A DNA stretch of 64,000 nucleotides from Aquabacterium sp. (GTDB taxonomy: Bacteria; Pseudomonadota; Gammaproteobacteria; Burkholderiales; Burkholderiaceae_C). The stretch covers positions 496,001-560,000 of the forward strand of contig NZ_JACPYU010000016.1 in NCBI RefSeq assembly GCF_016195855.1, given 5' to 3'. The notes beneath the pieces are model-generated. The model was given only the letters and a program-made list of their open reading frames with translations, was not told the origin of the DNA and searched no databases. The translations under genes were made by a program, and so were the position numbers. Numbering within the stretch: position 1 is the stretch's first letter; each line of letters begins with the position of its first letter. Shown one piece after another: positions 1-9,776 of the stretch.

Positions 1-183
1 AAGAAACAACAGTGTCAGGCCGATGAAAACGGGTCGGTACGGCTCCAACAAGGTCAGGCTGCCAACCCATGAACCACCGATGCCAAGTGCCAGCAGAACA
101 AGCGGCCCGACACAGCACGCCGACGCACCAATGGCGGCCAGTACACCCGCGATCAACGAGCCTTTTTCAGTGAGTTGTGTCAT
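1..183 (-). CDS. merT: MerT mercuric ion transporter, 5' part only
   Basis: Reading the minus strand from the ATG at 183 gives MTQLTEKGSLIAG, then a hydrophobic helix with the GASACCVGPLVLL cysteine pair and the LLEPYRPVFIG segment, all characteristic of MerT. MerT is the inner-membrane protein that passes Hg(II) from periplasmic MerP to cytoplasmic MerA. The reading frame runs off the left edge after about 61 residues, so merP, merA and the rest of the operon should lie outside the window. An in-frame ATG at 195 would add four residues; neither start has a strong ribosome site. It diverges from merR, the standard arrangement. Confidence 0.93.
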   Translation of the reverse strand, partial: MTQLTEKGSLIAGVLAAIGASACCVGPLVLLALGIGGSWVGSLTLLEPYRPVFIGLTLLFL

Positions 184-217
184 GTCTCTGTCCATGAACT
201 TGTTTGCCCAAGTGTTA

Positions 218-248
218 CTCTAAATGCCGTACCTAAGTACGGAGTCAA
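218..248 (-). promoter_or_regulatory. mer operator/promoter (PmerT) with 19-bp spacer
   Basis: On the minus strand there is a -35 TTGACT (243-248), exactly 19 bp, then a -10 TTAGAG (218-223). Inside the spacer is a perfect dyad, CCGTAC-4 nt-GTACGG (227-242). An overlong 19-bp spacer with a dyad between -35 and -10 is the hallmark of MerR-activated promoters, where Hg-bound MerR untwists the DNA. The site lies between merT and merR and should also serve as the merR autoregulatory operator. Confidence 0.93.
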
Positions 249-257
249 GGGGCTGAT

Positions 258-656
258 GTGGCAACAGAACTGACCATTGGCAAGCTTGCTGATGCTGCCG
301 GGGTGAACATCGAGACGATTCGCTACTATCAGCGGCGTGGCCTGCTGGACGAGCCACCCAAGCCGGCAGGTGGGCATAGGCGCTATGCGCCCGAGCAGGC
401 CAAGCGCCTGCGCTTCATCAAGCGGGCACAGGCGCTTGGTTTCACGCTGGACGAGGTAGGCGCACTGCTGACCCTGGATGCCGCGTGCGCCTGCGGTGAG
501 ACCCGGGCGCTGGCCGTTCGCAAACTGGGTCTGATCGATCAGAAGATGGCTGACTTGGCGGCCATGCGGCAGGCACTAGGGGGATTGGTACAGCAGTGTG
601 ATGAAGGCAAGAATGGGACCAACTGCCCCATCATCGATGTGCTGGCGTGTGACTGA
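258..656 (+). CDS. merR: MerR, mercury-responsive activator/repressor
   Basis: A 132-residue MerR-family protein. The N-terminal winged helix-turn-helix carries the AAGVNIETIRYYQRRGLL motif, followed by the long dimer helix. Cysteines suited to the trigonal Hg(II) site are present: C77 and C79 at the end of the linker and C114 and C123 in the C-terminal QQCDEGKNGTNCP loop. This matches the three-cysteine scheme of Tn501 MerR, where one Cys comes from one subunit and two from the other. The start is GTG at 258, preceded by an AAGG-type ribosome site. It diverges from merT over the mer operator. Confidence 0.94.
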   Translation: MATELTIGKLADAAGVNIETIRYYQRRGLLDEPPKPAGGHRRYAPEQAKRLRFIKRAQALGFTLDEVGALLTLDAACACGETRALAVRKLGLIDQKMADLAAMRQALGGLVQQCDEGKNGTNCPIIDVLACD

Positions 657-717
657 TGCCATCACCTCTCTGCCAAGGCAGCGCCGAAAGTTGACTTGAC
701 GAACGGAGACTGACTCA

Positions 718-749
718 CCTAAACTACGTTTAATAGTACAGACTTTAGG
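718..749 (+). promoter_or_regulatory. Dyad CCTAAA-20 nt-TTTAGG upstream of second merR-like gene
   Basis: The inverted repeat CCTAAA (718-723) and TTTAGG (744-749) flanks an A/T-rich centre with TAATAG-like -10 candidates, 15 bp before the next regulator gene. It could be the autoregulatory operator of that MerR-family protein. I could not place a convincing -35 with a 19-bp spacer, so the promoter geometry is unresolved. Confidence 0.35.
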
Positions 750-763
750 CAAATCCGCTTCAC

Positions 764-1195
764 ATGCCCACCCACGCCTTCACCGTTCGCAAGCTCGCCG
801 ACACAGCAGGTGTCGGCGTAGAAGCGGTGCGCTTTTACCAGCGGCGTGGGTTGTTGCGTGAGCCTGCCCGTGAAGGCAATGGCTTTCGGCAGTATGACGA
901 GGGCGACGTGCGGCGCCTGCGCTTCATCAAGCGTGCGCAAGAGTTGGGCTTCTCCCTCGACGATGTGGCCTCGTTGGTGTCCTTGAGCGCCGAGACCGAT
1001 CAGGTGCGCGTGCGCGAGATCACCCAGCAACGTGTGCTGGACATCCGCCAGCGAGCCACTCAACTGGAGGCCATGGCCGTTGCCCTTGAAGGCTTGGTCA
1101 CTTGTTGCCAGAAGTCGGCCAAAGGCGATCACTGCCCCATCATCGCGGCCCTGGTCGATCACGGCACCCGACCTGCAGAGCAGGTGGCCGCATGA
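764..1195 (+). CDS. MerR-family metal-responsive regulator, atypical cysteine pattern
   Basis: A 143-residue paralogue of the merR product at 258, with the same helix-turn-helix style (DTAGVGVEAVRFYQRRGLL) and a C-terminal TCCQKSAKGDHCPII loop. It keeps the C-terminal cysteines (C114, C115, C124) but has no Cys where MerR has its linker Cys (the region reads SAETDQVR). The ligand may therefore not be Hg(II). It overlaps the next gene by an ATGA junction and leads a plus-strand copper-efflux run, so it probably regulates the cus-like genes downstream. The inducing metal cannot be read from the sequence. Confidence 0.85.
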   Translation: MPTHAFTVRKLADTAGVGVEAVRFYQRRGLLREPAREGNGFRQYDEGDVRRLRFIKRAQELGFSLDDVASLVSLSAETDQVRVREITQQRVLDIRQRATQLEAMAVALEGLVTCCQKSAKGDHCPIIAALVDHGTRPAEQVAA

Positions 1196-1632
1196 CCATG
1201 CCCCGCGCGTTCAAGCATTGGATTTGTCGACTGATGGTCGGCGTGATCCTGCTCGCGCAGATGAGCGTGGCGGCCTATGCCTGCCCCGGCAACATGGCCT
1301 TCGGCAATGCTCCCGTCGAAGCCATGACCACGATGGACGCCATGGTCGATTGCGATCAGATGGGCGGGCAAATTGGCGAAGAAATGGGCGAGGGAATGGG
1401 TAGGTACCTGGACCAAGCCAACCCCAGCTTGTGCGCAGAGCATTGCCACCCCACCCAGCAAAGCGATCACACCCAGGTGCCCACGGTGCCTGCGGCGCTG
1501 TTGATCGCGCTGTACACCGTCGCCCTGACGGTGGATGCGTCCGGGCCTGATGGTCTGGCGCCGACTGCGGACAGCCGCCTTCATGCGGTGCCACCGCCGC
1601 TGTCCATATTGCACTGCTGCTTCCGAATTTGA
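1192..1632 (+). CDS. Exported Cys/Met-rich protein of unknown function
   Basis: A 146-residue protein starting at the ATGA overlap with the regulator stop. After an N-terminal hydrophobic signal-like helix (about residues 10-28) comes a Met- and acid-rich stretch (EEMGEGMGR) and a cysteine/histidine cluster (CAEHCHP). A second hydrophobic helix around residues 100-115 and a terminal ILHCCFRI follow. Composition and position between a MerR-type regulator and cusCBA-like genes suggest periplasmic metal binding, perhaps in the manner of CopL-type proteins, but I do not recognise a defined family. Confidence 0.7.
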   Translation: MTMPRAFKHWICRLMVGVILLAQMSVAAYACPGNMAFGNAPVEAMTTMDAMVDCDQMGGQIGEEMGEGMGRYLDQANPSLCAEHCHPTQQSDHTQVPTVPAALLIALYTVALTVDASGPDGLAPTADSRLHAVPPPLSILHCCFRI

Positions 1633-1772
1633 CACGCTGAGCGACGCGGTGCTGAAGGCCTGATGGCCGCTTCAGCGCCTGGTCGTGGAGGTTGCTGGCC
1701 AATGCAGACGCCTGGCGTTCTGCCGCGCTCGCCCTGCACGCGCCAACGCCATTGGCTTCATTCGGAGGTGTC

Positions 1773-3107
1773 ATGTTTCCCCATTTTTCGCTGCTGCCCC
1801 GCAGGGGCATGCAATGGGTCGTCCTCGACCTGCCCACTCGCATGCGCTTGCAGCGTGTCGCCATTGTGGTGGCCCTCAGCCTTGCTACCTTCCAGGCCCA
1901 TGCCCAGGGTGTCCTGGCGTTTGAACAGGCACTCAGCCTGTCTCAAGCACGCTCGCAGCAACTGGTGGCCCAAGATCACGCCACATCGGCTGCGCGCGAC
2001 ATGGCCGTCTCAGCCACTCAGCAGCCCGACCCCATCCTCAAACTGGGCATCAACAACCTGCCCATCAATGGGTCTGATCGCTTCAGTGTCACCCGCGATT
2101 TCATGACCATGCGCTCGGTGGGCCTCATGCAGGAGTTCACCCGGGAAGACAAACGCCTGGCACGGTCCAGGCGATTCGAGCGGGAGGCCCAGGCCAGCGA
2201 AGCCAGCCGCGCCTTGGCCCTGTCGCAACTGCAACGCGACACGGCCATCGCTTGGTTGGATCTCTACTACCAAGGGCGCATGCTGGCTTTGGTCAAGGCC
2301 CAGCGCGATGACATCCGCCTGCAAGTCGATGCAGCAGAGGCCGCCTATCGGGGTGGACGGGGATCGCGAACCGATGTGGTCTCCGCACGCGCGGCACTCG
2401 CCCAGATGGATGACCGCATCGACCTGGCTGCGCGTGAAGTCAACACAGCCCAAACCGCACTGAGTCGCTGGACAGGCCGTGCAGCCGACACGCCCCTGGG
2501 TGAAGCACCCGACACCAGCCATGTTCACCTGCATCAGGCCGATCTGGAAAGCGTTCTGGCCACACATCCCGACATCACCGTCATGGTCAGGCAGGAAGAG
2601 ATGGCCCAGGCCGATGCAGACCTGGCCCGAGCCAACAAGCAATCCGACTGGGGTGTCGAGTTGATGCTCAGCCAACGTGGACCTGGGTATTCGAAGATGG
2701 CCTCAGTCAATGTCTCGGTCCCCTTGCAATGGGATCAGAAAAACCGCCAGGACCGGGATCTGGCTGCCAAGCTGGCCACCGTGGAACAGATGCGTGCCCA
2801 GCGAGAAGAGGCAACGCGGGAGCACCTCGCCGAAGTCACGACGATGCTGCAAACCTGGCAAAGCGGCCGTGATCGCATGCGCCGCTACGACAGCGCCTTG
2901 ATTCCGCTGGCAGCCGATCGAACACATGCTGCCTTGACAGCCTACCGAGGCGGCAGCGGCACGCTGTCCTCCGTGCTGGACGCGCGGCGCATGGAACTGG
3001 ACACCCAAATGGACCGGCTGCGGCTCGACATGGACACCGCCCGCATCTGGGCCCAACTCAATTACCTGATCCCGGTGGAGCACGACGTGGCCATGCCCCG
3101 TCCTTGA
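1773..3107 (+). CDS. cusC: TolC-family outer-membrane channel of the Cu/Ag efflux system (CusC-like)
   Basis: A 444-residue outer-membrane efflux protein. The start at 1773 has a GGAGGT ribosome site; longer in-frame readings lack one. A hydrophobic leader (VAIVVALSLATFQAHAQ) precedes two long helical repeats rich in Ala, Gln and Arg, ending with ALTAYRGGSGTLSSVLDARR, typical of TolC/CzcC-type proteins. It would form the trimeric exit duct docking onto the adaptor and pump encoded immediately downstream (20-bp gap, then an ATGA overlap). No lipobox Cys is seen, unlike the second channel at 31111-32523. The CusC name rests on operon context. Confidence 0.88.
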   Translation: MFPHFSLLPRRGMQWVVLDLPTRMRLQRVAIVVALSLATFQAHAQGVLAFEQALSLSQARSQQLVAQDHATSAARDMAVSATQQPDPILKLGINNLPINGSDRFSVTRDFMTMRSVGLMQEFTREDKRLARSRRFEREAQASEASRALALSQLQRDTAIAWLDLYYQGRMLALVKAQRDDIRLQVDAAEAAYRGGRGSRTDVVSARAALAQMDDRIDLAAREVNTAQTALSRWTGRAADTPLGEAPDTSHVHLHQADLESVLATHPDITVMVRQEEMAQADADLARANKQSDWGVELMLSQRGPGYSKMASVNVSVPLQWDQKNRQDRDLAAKLATVEQMRAQREEATREHLAEVTTMLQTWQSGRDRMRRYDSALIPLAADRTHAALTAYRGGSGTLSSVLDARRMELDTQMDRLRLDMDTARIWAQLNYLIPVEHDVAMPRP

Positions 3108-3127
3108 CCACTGCAATGGAGACGCAC

Positions 3128-4777
3128 ATGAAACTCAAAAACCTGGTGATCGCACTGATCGCCGCCACCGCCCTGAGCGCCGCTGCGTATGGCTTGTACG
3201 CACTGGGCATGCAAAAAGGCATGGACATGAATGCAGCTTCTGAGCAGCACCCCGCCCAGCCAAGCACCGAAGCCAGCACCACTCAAGCCCTGCCGCAAAG
3301 CGTGGCCGAAGGCGAAGACGCAACCAGGCGCCACATCGCCAACGGCCTCAAGGCGGGCGACATGGACCCGGTCACCGGCAAGAAGGTCTTGTACTACCAC
3401 GACCCCATGGTGCCGGGCAACAAGTTCGACAAGCCTGCCAAGTCACCCTTCATGGACATGATGCTGGTGCCCGTTTATGCCGACAGCGATGGCGATCAGG
3501 GCAAGGTCACCGTCAGCCCACGCATCCAGCAGAACCTGGGCGTGCGCACCGCAGAGGTCACCGAGGGGGTGCTCTCGCCCCAGGTCTCTGCCGTGGGCAG
3601 CATCGCCTACAACGAGCGCGACCAGGTTGTCATGCAAGCGCGGGCAACCGGGTTTGTGGAACGGCTGCATGTGCGCGCCACGCTGGATGCGGTCAAACAA
3701 GGTCAGCCCCTGGCCGATCTCTATGTGCCCGACTGGGTGGCCGCGCAAGAAGAGTTCTTGTCTGTTCGCCGTATGCAGGGTGCAGACATGGGCAGCCTGG
3801 TCGATGGTGCCCGCCAGCGCATGCGTTTGGCAGGCATGAGCGATGCACAGATCAAAAACGTGGAGCGAACCGGGCAGACCCAGGCACGCATCACCTTGGC
3901 GGCGCCCATCAGCGGCGTGCTCAGCGAGTTGATGGTGCGTGAAGGCATGTCCGTGATGCCCGGGGCCACCTTGTTGCGCATCAACGGCATGTCCACGGTC
4001 TGGGCCAACGCCGAAGTGCCAGAGAGCCAGGTTGCGCAACTCCGCCCAGGCACCAAGGTGCAGGCCCGCAGCCCGGCAGTGCCCGGCACCACCTTCGAGG
4101 GCACGGTGCAGGCCCTGGTGCCCGAGGTCAACCCCGGCACGCGCACCCTCAAGGCACGGGTGCAGTTGAACAACCCCGGCGCCCGCCTGGTGCCGGGCAT
4201 GAGCGTGAGCATGCAGTTCATGGACATGCGTGCCGAGAAGGCCTTGTTGATCCCCACCGAGGCCGTCATCCAGACGGGCAAACGCACCGTGGTGATGCTG
4301 GCCGAAGACAAAGGGCGATTCCGTCCGGTCGAAATCGAGGCAGGCATCGAGAGCAATGGGCAAACCGAGGTCAAGCGCGGCCTGGATCTGGGGCAGCGCG
4401 TGGTGGTGTCCTCGCAGTTCCTGATTGACTCGGAAGCCAGCCTCAAGGGCGTAGAGGTACGCCTGAACAGCGCCTCGCCACCTGCCACAGCCAACACAGG
4501 GCCAAGGCATGAAGGACAAGGCAAGGTCGAAGCCATCGGCAGCGATGCCATCACGCTGTCGCATGGCCCCATTGCCTCGCTCAAGTGGGGTGCCATGACG
4601 ATGGATTTCAAGGTGCCGCTCAAGGGCGGGTTGCCTCGCAACCTGAAGGCAGGCGACCCAGTGAGCTTTGAGTTCTACATGGATACCGATGGCATGCCGC
4701 AACTGACGGGTCTGTCACCCATGGCACCAGCCAGAGGCATGGAGATGGACATGAGCAAAACAGGGAGCAAGCCATGA
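3128..4777 (+). CDS. cusB: CusB-like periplasmic adaptor with N-terminal metal-binding and C-terminal CusF-like domains
   Basis: A 549-residue membrane fusion protein; start at 3128 behind GGAG. After an N-terminal membrane anchor ([19 protein letters not shown]) is a heavy-metal-binding domain ([23 protein letters not shown]). The barrel-sandwich/hairpin core follows ([29 protein letters not shown]). The last 80 or so residues form a CusF-like domain ([28 protein letters not shown], with the W and two M copper ligands). It would link the inner-membrane pump to the channel and receive Cu(I)/Ag(I). The C-terminal CusF-like fusion makes it longer than plain CusB. Its stop overlaps the pump start by ATGA. 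Confidence 0.93.
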   Translation: MKLKNLVIALIAATALSAAAYGLYALGMQKGMDMNAASEQHPAQPSTEASTTQALPQSVAEGEDATRRHIANGLKAGDMDPVTGKKVLYYHDPMVPGNKFDKPAKSPFMDMMLVPVYADSDGDQGKVTVSPRIQQNLGVRTAEVTEGVLSPQVSAVGSIAYNERDQVVMQARATGFVERLHVRATLDAVKQGQPLADLYVPDWVAAQEEFLSVRRMQGADMGSLVDGARQRMRLAGMSDAQIKNVERTGQTQARITLAAPISGVLSELMVREGMSVMPGATLLRINGMSTVWANAEVPESQVAQLRPGTKVQARSPAVPGTTFEGTVQALVPEVNPGTRTLKARVQLNNPGARLVPGMSVSMQFMDMRAEKALLIPTEAVIQTGKRTVVMLAEDKGRFRPVEIEAGIESNGQTEVKRGLDLGQRVVVSSQFLIDSEASLKGVEVRLNSASPPATANTGPRHEGQGKVEAIGSDAITLSHGPIASLKWGAMTMDFKVPLKGGLPRNLKAGDPVSFEFYMDTDGMPQLTGLSPMAPARGMEMDMSKTGSKP

Positions 4778-7700
4778 TCGCCCGCCTGATCCGTTGGTCC
4801 ATCACCAACCGCTTTCTGGTGCTGCTGGCCACGTTGATGCTCAGTGCATGGGGGGTGTATTCGGTCGCGAGGACGCCGCTGGACGCCTTGCCCGACCTGT
4901 CTGATGTGCAAGTCATCATCCGCACGACCTACCCGGGCCAGGCACCGCGCATCGTCGAGAACCAGATCACCTACCCGCTGACCACGACGATGCTGTCCGT
5001 GCCGGGGGCAAAGACGGTGCGCGGCTATTCCTTCTTCGGCGACTCGTATGTCTACGTGCTGTTCGAGGACGGCACCGACCTGTACTGGGCCCGCTCGCGC
5101 GTGCTGGAATACCTGAACCAGGTGCAGTCCCGCTTGCCCGCCAGCGCCAAAGCCTCGCTGGGGCCCGATGCCACGGGCGTGGGTTGGATCTACCAGTACG
5201 CATTGGTGGACCATGGCGGCACGCAGGATGCAGGCCAGTTGCGTGCCTTGCAGGACTGGTTTCTTAAATACGAACTCAAGACCGTGCCCAATGTGGCGGA
5301 AGTGGCTTCGGTGGGCGGCATGGTGCGCCAATACCAGGTCGTGCTCGATCCGGACAAGCTCGCGACCTACAACATCCCGCACACCAAAGTGGTCGAGGCC
5401 ATCCAGAAGGCCAATCAGGAAGCAGGCGGTTCGGTGCTGGAGTTGGGCGAGGCCGAGTACATGGTGCGCGCCTCGGGCTACCTCCAATCGCTGGAGGATT
5501 TCCGGCAAGTGCCCTTGATGACCACGGATGCGGGTGTGTCGGTGCGCCTGGGCGATGTGGCCCGCATCCAGATCGGGCCGGAGATGCGCCGGGGCATTGG
5601 CGAGTTGGATGGCGAAGGCGAGGCCACAGGCGGTGTGATCGTGATGCGCTCGGGCAAGAACGCGCTGGAGACCATCGCCGCCGTCAAGGCCAAGCTCAAG
5701 ACGCTGCAAGCCAGCCTGCCCAAAGGCGTGGAAATCGTGCCGGTGTACGACCGCTCCAGCCTGATCGAACGCGCGGTGGACAACCTCTCGCACAAGCTGC
5801 TCGAAGAGTTCGCTGTCGTGGCCGTGGTGTGCTTTGTCTTCTTGTTCCACCTTCGCTCGGCTTTGGTGGCCATCATCTCGCTGCCTCTGGGCATTTTGGC
5901 CGCCTTCATCGTCATGCACTACCAGGGGGTGAACGCCAACATCATGTCCCTGGGCGGCATTGCCATTGCCATCGGCGCCATGGTGGACGCGGCCGTGGTG
6001 ATGATCGAGAACGCGCACAAGCACCTGGAGCATTGGGCACATGCGCATCCTGATCAGACTTTGGAAGGACCAGAGCGCTGGAAGGTCATTGGTGACTCGG
6101 CTGCCGAGGTCGGACCGGCTTTGTTCTTCTCGCTGTTGATCATCACCTTGTCCTTTGTGCCAGTGTTCACGCTGGAGGCCCAAGAGGGGCGGCTGTTCTC
6201 GCCACTGGCTTTTACCAAGACCTACGCCATGGCCGCTGCCGCAGGCCTGTCGGTCACGCTGATCCCTGTGCTGATGGGGTATCTGATCCGTGGCCGGATT
6301 CCAGATGAGAAAAGCAACCCGCTCAACCGCTTTCTGATTGCCATCTACAGGCCATTGCTCAACGCCGTCTTGCGCAGCCCCAAGCTCACGCTGATCGTGG
6401 CCACCGTGCTGCTCGTGCTCAGCCTGTGGCCCTTGCAGCACATCGGCGGCGAGTTCATGCCTCGGTTGGATGAAGGCGATCTGCTCTACATGCCATCGGC
6501 CTTGCCCGGCTTGTCCGCTGGCAAGGCGGGCGAGTTGCTCCAGCAGACCGACCGCCTGATCAAGACGGTGCCCGAGGTGGCCAGCGTGTATGGCAAGGCG
6601 GGGCGCGCCGAAACCGCCACCGACCCGGCGCCCATGGAGATGTTCGAGACCACCATCCAGTTCAAGCCCAAGGACCAATGGCGGCCCGGCATGACGCAAG
6701 ACAAGCTGGTCGATGAGCTGGACCGCATCGTCAAGGTGCCCGGCCTGGCCAACATCTGGGTGCCGCCGATCCGCAACCGCATCGACATGCTGGCCACCGG
6801 CATCAAGAGCCCCGTGGGCGTCAAGGTGGCAGGCACCGACCTGGCCACCATCGACCGGCTCACAGGCGAGATTGAGCGTGCACTCAAAGATGTGCCTGGC
6901 GTCAGCAGCGCCTTGGCCGAGCGCCTGACGGGTGGGCGCTATGTGGATGTCAACATCCGCCGCGATGCCGCCGCACGCTTTGGCATGAACATCGCCGATG
7001 TGCAGTCGGTCATCGCGTCGGCGGTGGGTGGCGAGAACATTGGCGAGACGGTGGAAGGCTTGCAGCGCTTCCCGATCAACCTGCGCTACCCACGCGAAAC
7101 ACGTGATTCGCTGGAAAAACTGCGCACCTTGCCCATCGTCAACGAACGTGGCCAGCGCCTGGTCTTGTCCGATGTGGCTGACATCCGCGTGACCGATGGC
7201 CCACCCATGCTGCGCAGCGAGAACGCCCGCCTGTCTGGCTGGGTGTATGTGGATATCCGAGGGCGGGATTTGCGCTCGGCGGTGCAGGACATGCAAAAGG
7301 CTGTTGCAGCCAAGGTCACCTTGCCGCCGGGCTACTCGGTATCCTGGTCAGGCCAGTTCGAGTTTCTGGAGCGGGCGACAGCCAAGCTCAAGGTCGTGGT
7401 GCCCTTCACGCTGCTGATCATCTTCGTGCTGCTGTACTTGACCTTCGGGGCCTTTGACGAGGCCTTGCTGATCATGGCGACCTTACCCTTTGCTTTGGTC
7501 GGCGGCATCTGGCTGCTCTACCTGCTGGGCTACAACCTGTCGGTAGCGGGGGCTGTGGGCTTCATCGCGTTGGCGGGGGTATCGGCGGAGTTCGGCGTGA
7601 TCATGCTGCTGTACCTCAAGCAAGCCTGGGGCGAGCGCATCGACAAGGGCCAGGTCAGTGTCGATGACCTGCTCGATGCCATCCGCGACGGCGCTGTGCT

Positions 7701-7935
7701 GCGCGTGCGGCCCAAGGCGATGACCGTAGCTGTGATCCTGGCTGGCTTGCTGCCGATCATGTGGGGTGCGGGCACAGGCTCGGAGGTCATGCAGCGCATC
7801 GCGGCGCCCATGGTCGGGGGCATGGTCACCGCACCGCTGCTGTCGATGTTTGTGATCCCGGCTGCTTACCTTTTGATTCGCCGACGCAGCAAGCCAAGGC
7901 CCATCACGGCAGAGCCCAGAGAGGCGCAATCATGA
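4774..7935 (+). CDS. cusA: CusA-like Cu(I)/Ag(I) RND efflux pump
   Basis: A 1053-residue heavy-metal RND pump of normal length with twelve predicted membrane helices and two large periplasmic loops. The fourth helix reads [20 protein letters not shown], the form seen in monovalent-metal pumps such as E. coli CusA rather than the DFG form of CzcA. Porter-domain methionines (APMEM at 621/623, RIDM at 672, FGM at 738) fit Cu/Ag relay, although I have not aligned them residue by residue. It exchanges protons for metal, feeding the adaptor and channel encoded just upstream. ATGA overlaps join it to both neighbours. Confidence 0.95.
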   Translation: MIARLIRWSITNRFLVLLATLMLSAWGVYSVARTPLDALPDLSDVQVIIRTTYPGQAPRIVENQITYPLTTTMLSVPGAKTVRGYSFFGDSYVYVLFEDGTDLYWARSRVLEYLNQVQSRLPASAKASLGPDATGVGWIYQYALVDHGGTQDAGQLRALQDWFLKYELKTVPNVAEVASVGGMVRQYQVVLDPDKLATYNIPHTKVVEAIQKANQEAGGSVLELGEAEYMVRASGYLQSLEDFRQVPLMTTDAGVSVRLGDVARIQIGPEMRRGIGELDGEGEATGGVIVMRSGKNALETIAAVKAKLKTLQASLPKGVEIVPVYDRSSLIERAVDNLSHKLLEEFAVVAVVCFVFLFHLRSALVAIISLPLGILAAFIVMHYQGVNANIMSLGGIAIAIGAMVDAAVVMIENAHKHLEHWAHAHPDQTLEGPERWKVIGDSAAEVGPALFFSLLIITLSFVPVFTLEAQEGRLFSPLAFTKTYAMAAAAGLSVTLIPVLMGYLIRGRIPDEKSNPLNRFLIAIYRPLLNAVLRSPKLTLIVATVLLVLSLWPLQHIGGEFMPRLDEGDLLYMPSALPGLSAGKAGELLQQTDRLIKTVPEVASVYGKAGRAETATDPAPMEMFETTIQFKPKDQWRPGMTQDKLVDELDRIVKVPGLANIWVPPIRNRIDMLATGIKSPVGVKVAGTDLATIDRLTGEIERALKDVPGVSSALAERLTGGRYVDVNIRRDAAARFGMNIADVQSVIASAVGGENIGETVEGLQRFPINLRYPRETRDSLEKLRTLPIVNERGQRLVLSDVADIRVTDGPPMLRSENARLSGWVYVDIRGRDLRSAVQDMQKAVAAKVTLPPGYSVSWSGQFEFLERATAKLKVVVPFTLLIIFVLLYLTFGAFDEALLIMATLPFALVGGIWLLYLLGYNLSVAGAVGFIALAGVSAEFGVIMLLYLKQAWGERIDKGQVSVDDLLDAIRDGAVLRVRPKAMTVAVILAGLLPIMWGAGTGSEVMQRIAAPMVGGMVTAPLLSMFVIPAAYLLIRRRSKPRPITAEPREAQS

Positions 7936-8321
7936 ACATCGCGCATCGCATCACCAAGGTCTTGGGTTCAGCGGCATGCGTCCTGTTCGTCGGCGGCATG
8001 TTGTGGTCGGGATTGAATGGCCTTCCCAGCCTGTCGCCATCCCCCAAGGCACAAGACCTGGCCAAAACCCAAGGCCTGTTCTTGTCAGAAGGGATGCGCG
8101 AGCCCATGCCCGGCATGGCCGATGGCAATGACTGCGTCATGTGCCGCTCAGCGCCTGGACCAACGACCCTGTCAGCGGCACAGAAAACCAAAGCTGTCTT
8201 GCCTTCGTCGGCCTGGTATGCCCATTGGCAGCGGCCCGTTGATGGCTTTGTTCAACCCAGAGTGAACTTTGCGCATGCAATCACGCCCATGCGAATCGCG
8301 TTTTGCAGGTGGCTCAATTGA
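7932..8321 (+). CDS. Small exported protein of the cus operon, unknown function
   Basis: A 129-residue protein starting in an ATGA overlap with the pump stop, so it is almost certainly co-translated. It has an N-terminal hydrophobic helix ([16 protein letters not shown]), a Met-rich segment ([16 protein letters not shown]) and a C-V-M-C motif around residues 66-69, all of which could bind Cu. The C-terminal half has no recognisable fold. I do not recognise the family; periplasmic metal handling is inferred only from context and composition. Confidence 0.6.
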   Translation: MNIAHRITKVLGSAACVLFVGGMLWSGLNGLPSLSPSPKAQDLAKTQGLFLSEGMREPMPGMADGNDCVMCRSAPGPTTLSAAQKTKAVLPSSAWYAHWQRPVDGFVQPRVNFAHAITPMRIAFCRWLN

Positions 8322-8383
8322 AAGCAGGCTGGCGAGCCTCGCTTTCATCGAAAACACCATCCACATCCTCTGAGGAACACATC

Positions 8384-8740
8384 ATGAAAACCACCCAATA
8401 CCTGATTGCCGCGACCATCGCGATTGCCACCGTAGCGTTGGCCCCTGCACAAGCCGAAGTGCGTCGCCCGTCCTTCTCTCACGCGATGGACATGACGCAC
8501 AAACCCACGTCGGCACAGGCGGACCGAACCATTGACATCACCCCGCAAACACAGTGGGTCAACGTCAAGCGATTGGAAGTCGTTCAGTTCGTCAGCCAGG
8601 TCAACGGCAATACCAGGACATTCACCTGGCAAGCCCCCGCGCACGCCCTCAAGCCCTTCAGCCTGAGTGACATCGCGCCCTCGGACTTTGCCGCACAACC
8701 CATCACGGTGTATGTCGCGCCTAGTCGCCTCTCTCGTTAA
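8384..8740 (+). CDS. CzcE-like periplasmic metal-binding protein
   Basis: A 118-residue exported protein with a signal peptide ending near APAQA. The mature part carries QWVNVKRLEVVQFVSQ and ends ITVYVAPSRLSR, the signature of the CzcE family (small periplasmic proteins; C. metallidurans CzcE binds Cu(II)). Start at 8384 behind GAGGAA. A second, diverged copy lies at 32939-33316 with the same RWVNVRRAEVIRFVV and VYVAPDRLSRR signatures. It sits between the cus operon and cusF, consistent with periplasmic copper buffering. Confidence 0.8.
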   Translation: MKTTQYLIAATIAIATVALAPAQAEVRRPSFSHAMDMTHKPTSAQADRTIDITPQTQWVNVKRLEVVQFVSQVNGNTRTFTWQAPAHALKPFSLSDIAPSDFAAQPITVYVAPSRLSR

Positions 8741-8835
8741 GCCACTCCGTCAGCGGCGCCAGCAGATCTCGCCAACCAGATCATGGTGCTGCTGACCAAA
8801 CTCACCCATCGCATACCAACCATTGAAAGAACCTC

Positions 8836-9189
8836 ATGATCAAGAACACACTGCAATCTCTGGTCGCCATCAGCCTGATTCCCGCCGCCACATTGGCCAT
8901 GGCACAGGGCGATGACATGAAAGGGATGAAGGGCATGGACATGCCTGCCCAGACGTCCACTGCTCCCAAAGCCACGCACACGGCCCACGGCGTCGTCAAA
9001 GCGATCGATCTCAAAGGCGGCAAAGTGACCATCGCGCATGCCCCCGTCAATACGCTGAACTGGCCCGCCATGACCATGGCCTTTCTGGTCCACGACAAGG
9101 CTCTCTTCAGCAAGCTGTCTGTTGGCAAAGAGATCCAGTTCGAGATCACGCCCGTGGGGCAAGGCTACATGGTGAGCGCTGTAAAGTGA
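8836..9189 (+). CDS. cusF: CusF-like periplasmic copper chaperone
   Basis: A 117-residue protein with a signal peptide (to about residue 23) and a Met-rich linker ([13 protein letters not shown]), then a small beta-barrel with [17 protein letters not shown] and [10 protein letters not shown]. The His, Trp and two Met residues are those CusF uses to bind Cu(I)/Ag(I), with the Trp in a cation-pi contact. It would deliver metal to the CusB/CusA proteins encoded upstream. Related domains occur at the C terminus of CusB here and in the gene at 28678-29055. Confidence 0.93.
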   Translation: MIKNTLQSLVAISLIPAATLAMAQGDDMKGMKGMDMPAQTSTAPKATHTAHGVVKAIDLKGGKVTIAHAPVNTLNWPAMTMAFLVHDKALFSKLSVGKEIQFEITPVGQGYMVSAVK

Positions 9190-9325
9190 CCTCGTGAGCG
9201 TGTGCCTGCCCTGCCGGTCGACTCAAAACCGCCGGGCAGGCAGATCGGCACATGCGGCGCACCTTAGCTGCCGCGGCACGCCACAAATGCCGGGAAACCC
9301 AATCACCCAAAACTACTCCGATGCC

Positions 9326-9649
9326 ATGCTGCAAACCATCTTGCTGTTCGTCCTCACGGCTGTGGCTGAGATCCTGGGCTGTTATCTACCTTGGCTGGTC
9401 CTGAAGCAGGGCAAGCCCATGTGGTTGCTGGTCCCGGCGACGGCATCTCTGGCCTTGTTCGCGTGGCTGTTGACCCTGCATCCCAGCGCAGCTGGGCGAA
9501 CCTATGCGGCTTACGGCGGGGTCTACATCGCAGTCGCCTTGGCTTGGCTGTGGCTGGTGGATGGCATCACCCCGTCAAGATGGGACCTCATCGGAGCAGG
9601 CGTGGCCCTGCTGGGCATGACCATCATCGCACTTCAGCCACAAAAATGA
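9326..9649 (+). CDS. ynfA: YnfA/UPF0060 family small membrane protein
   Basis: A 107-residue protein with four hydrophobic segments. It shows the family pattern [13 protein letters not shown] near the N terminus and [19 protein letters not shown], plus a terminal [12 protein letters not shown] helix. YnfA proteins are inner-membrane proteins of the drug/metabolite transporter superfamily, related in size to SMR exporters, with no firm substrate; they recur on metal-resistance islands. Start chosen at ATG 9326, which gives the usual N terminus MLQTILLFV; longer readings are not family-like. Confidence 0.9.
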   Translation: MLQTILLFVLTAVAEILGCYLPWLVLKQGKPMWLLVPATASLALFAWLLTLHPSAAGRTYAAYGGVYIAVALAWLWLVDGITPSRWDLIGAGVALLGMTIIALQPQK

Positions 9650-9776
9650 CCTGGATCAGAGCATCCCGGGCGAGTCTTTGTCTGAGCCAGAAAATGCAGT
9701 AAGGTGTACGAAGCGTGTTGTTGGTGCAAATAGTTGGTTCCTCGTCCATAGCCCTCTGTCATTGGAGCGACAAATC

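Noticed and set aside
3443-4702. 419-codon minus-strand frame opposite cusB
   Set aside because: Shadow; cusB has full domain support on the plus strand.
4675-7296. 873-codon minus-strand frame
   Set aside because: Antisense shadow of cusA, with no domain and an implausible His/Gln-rich composition.
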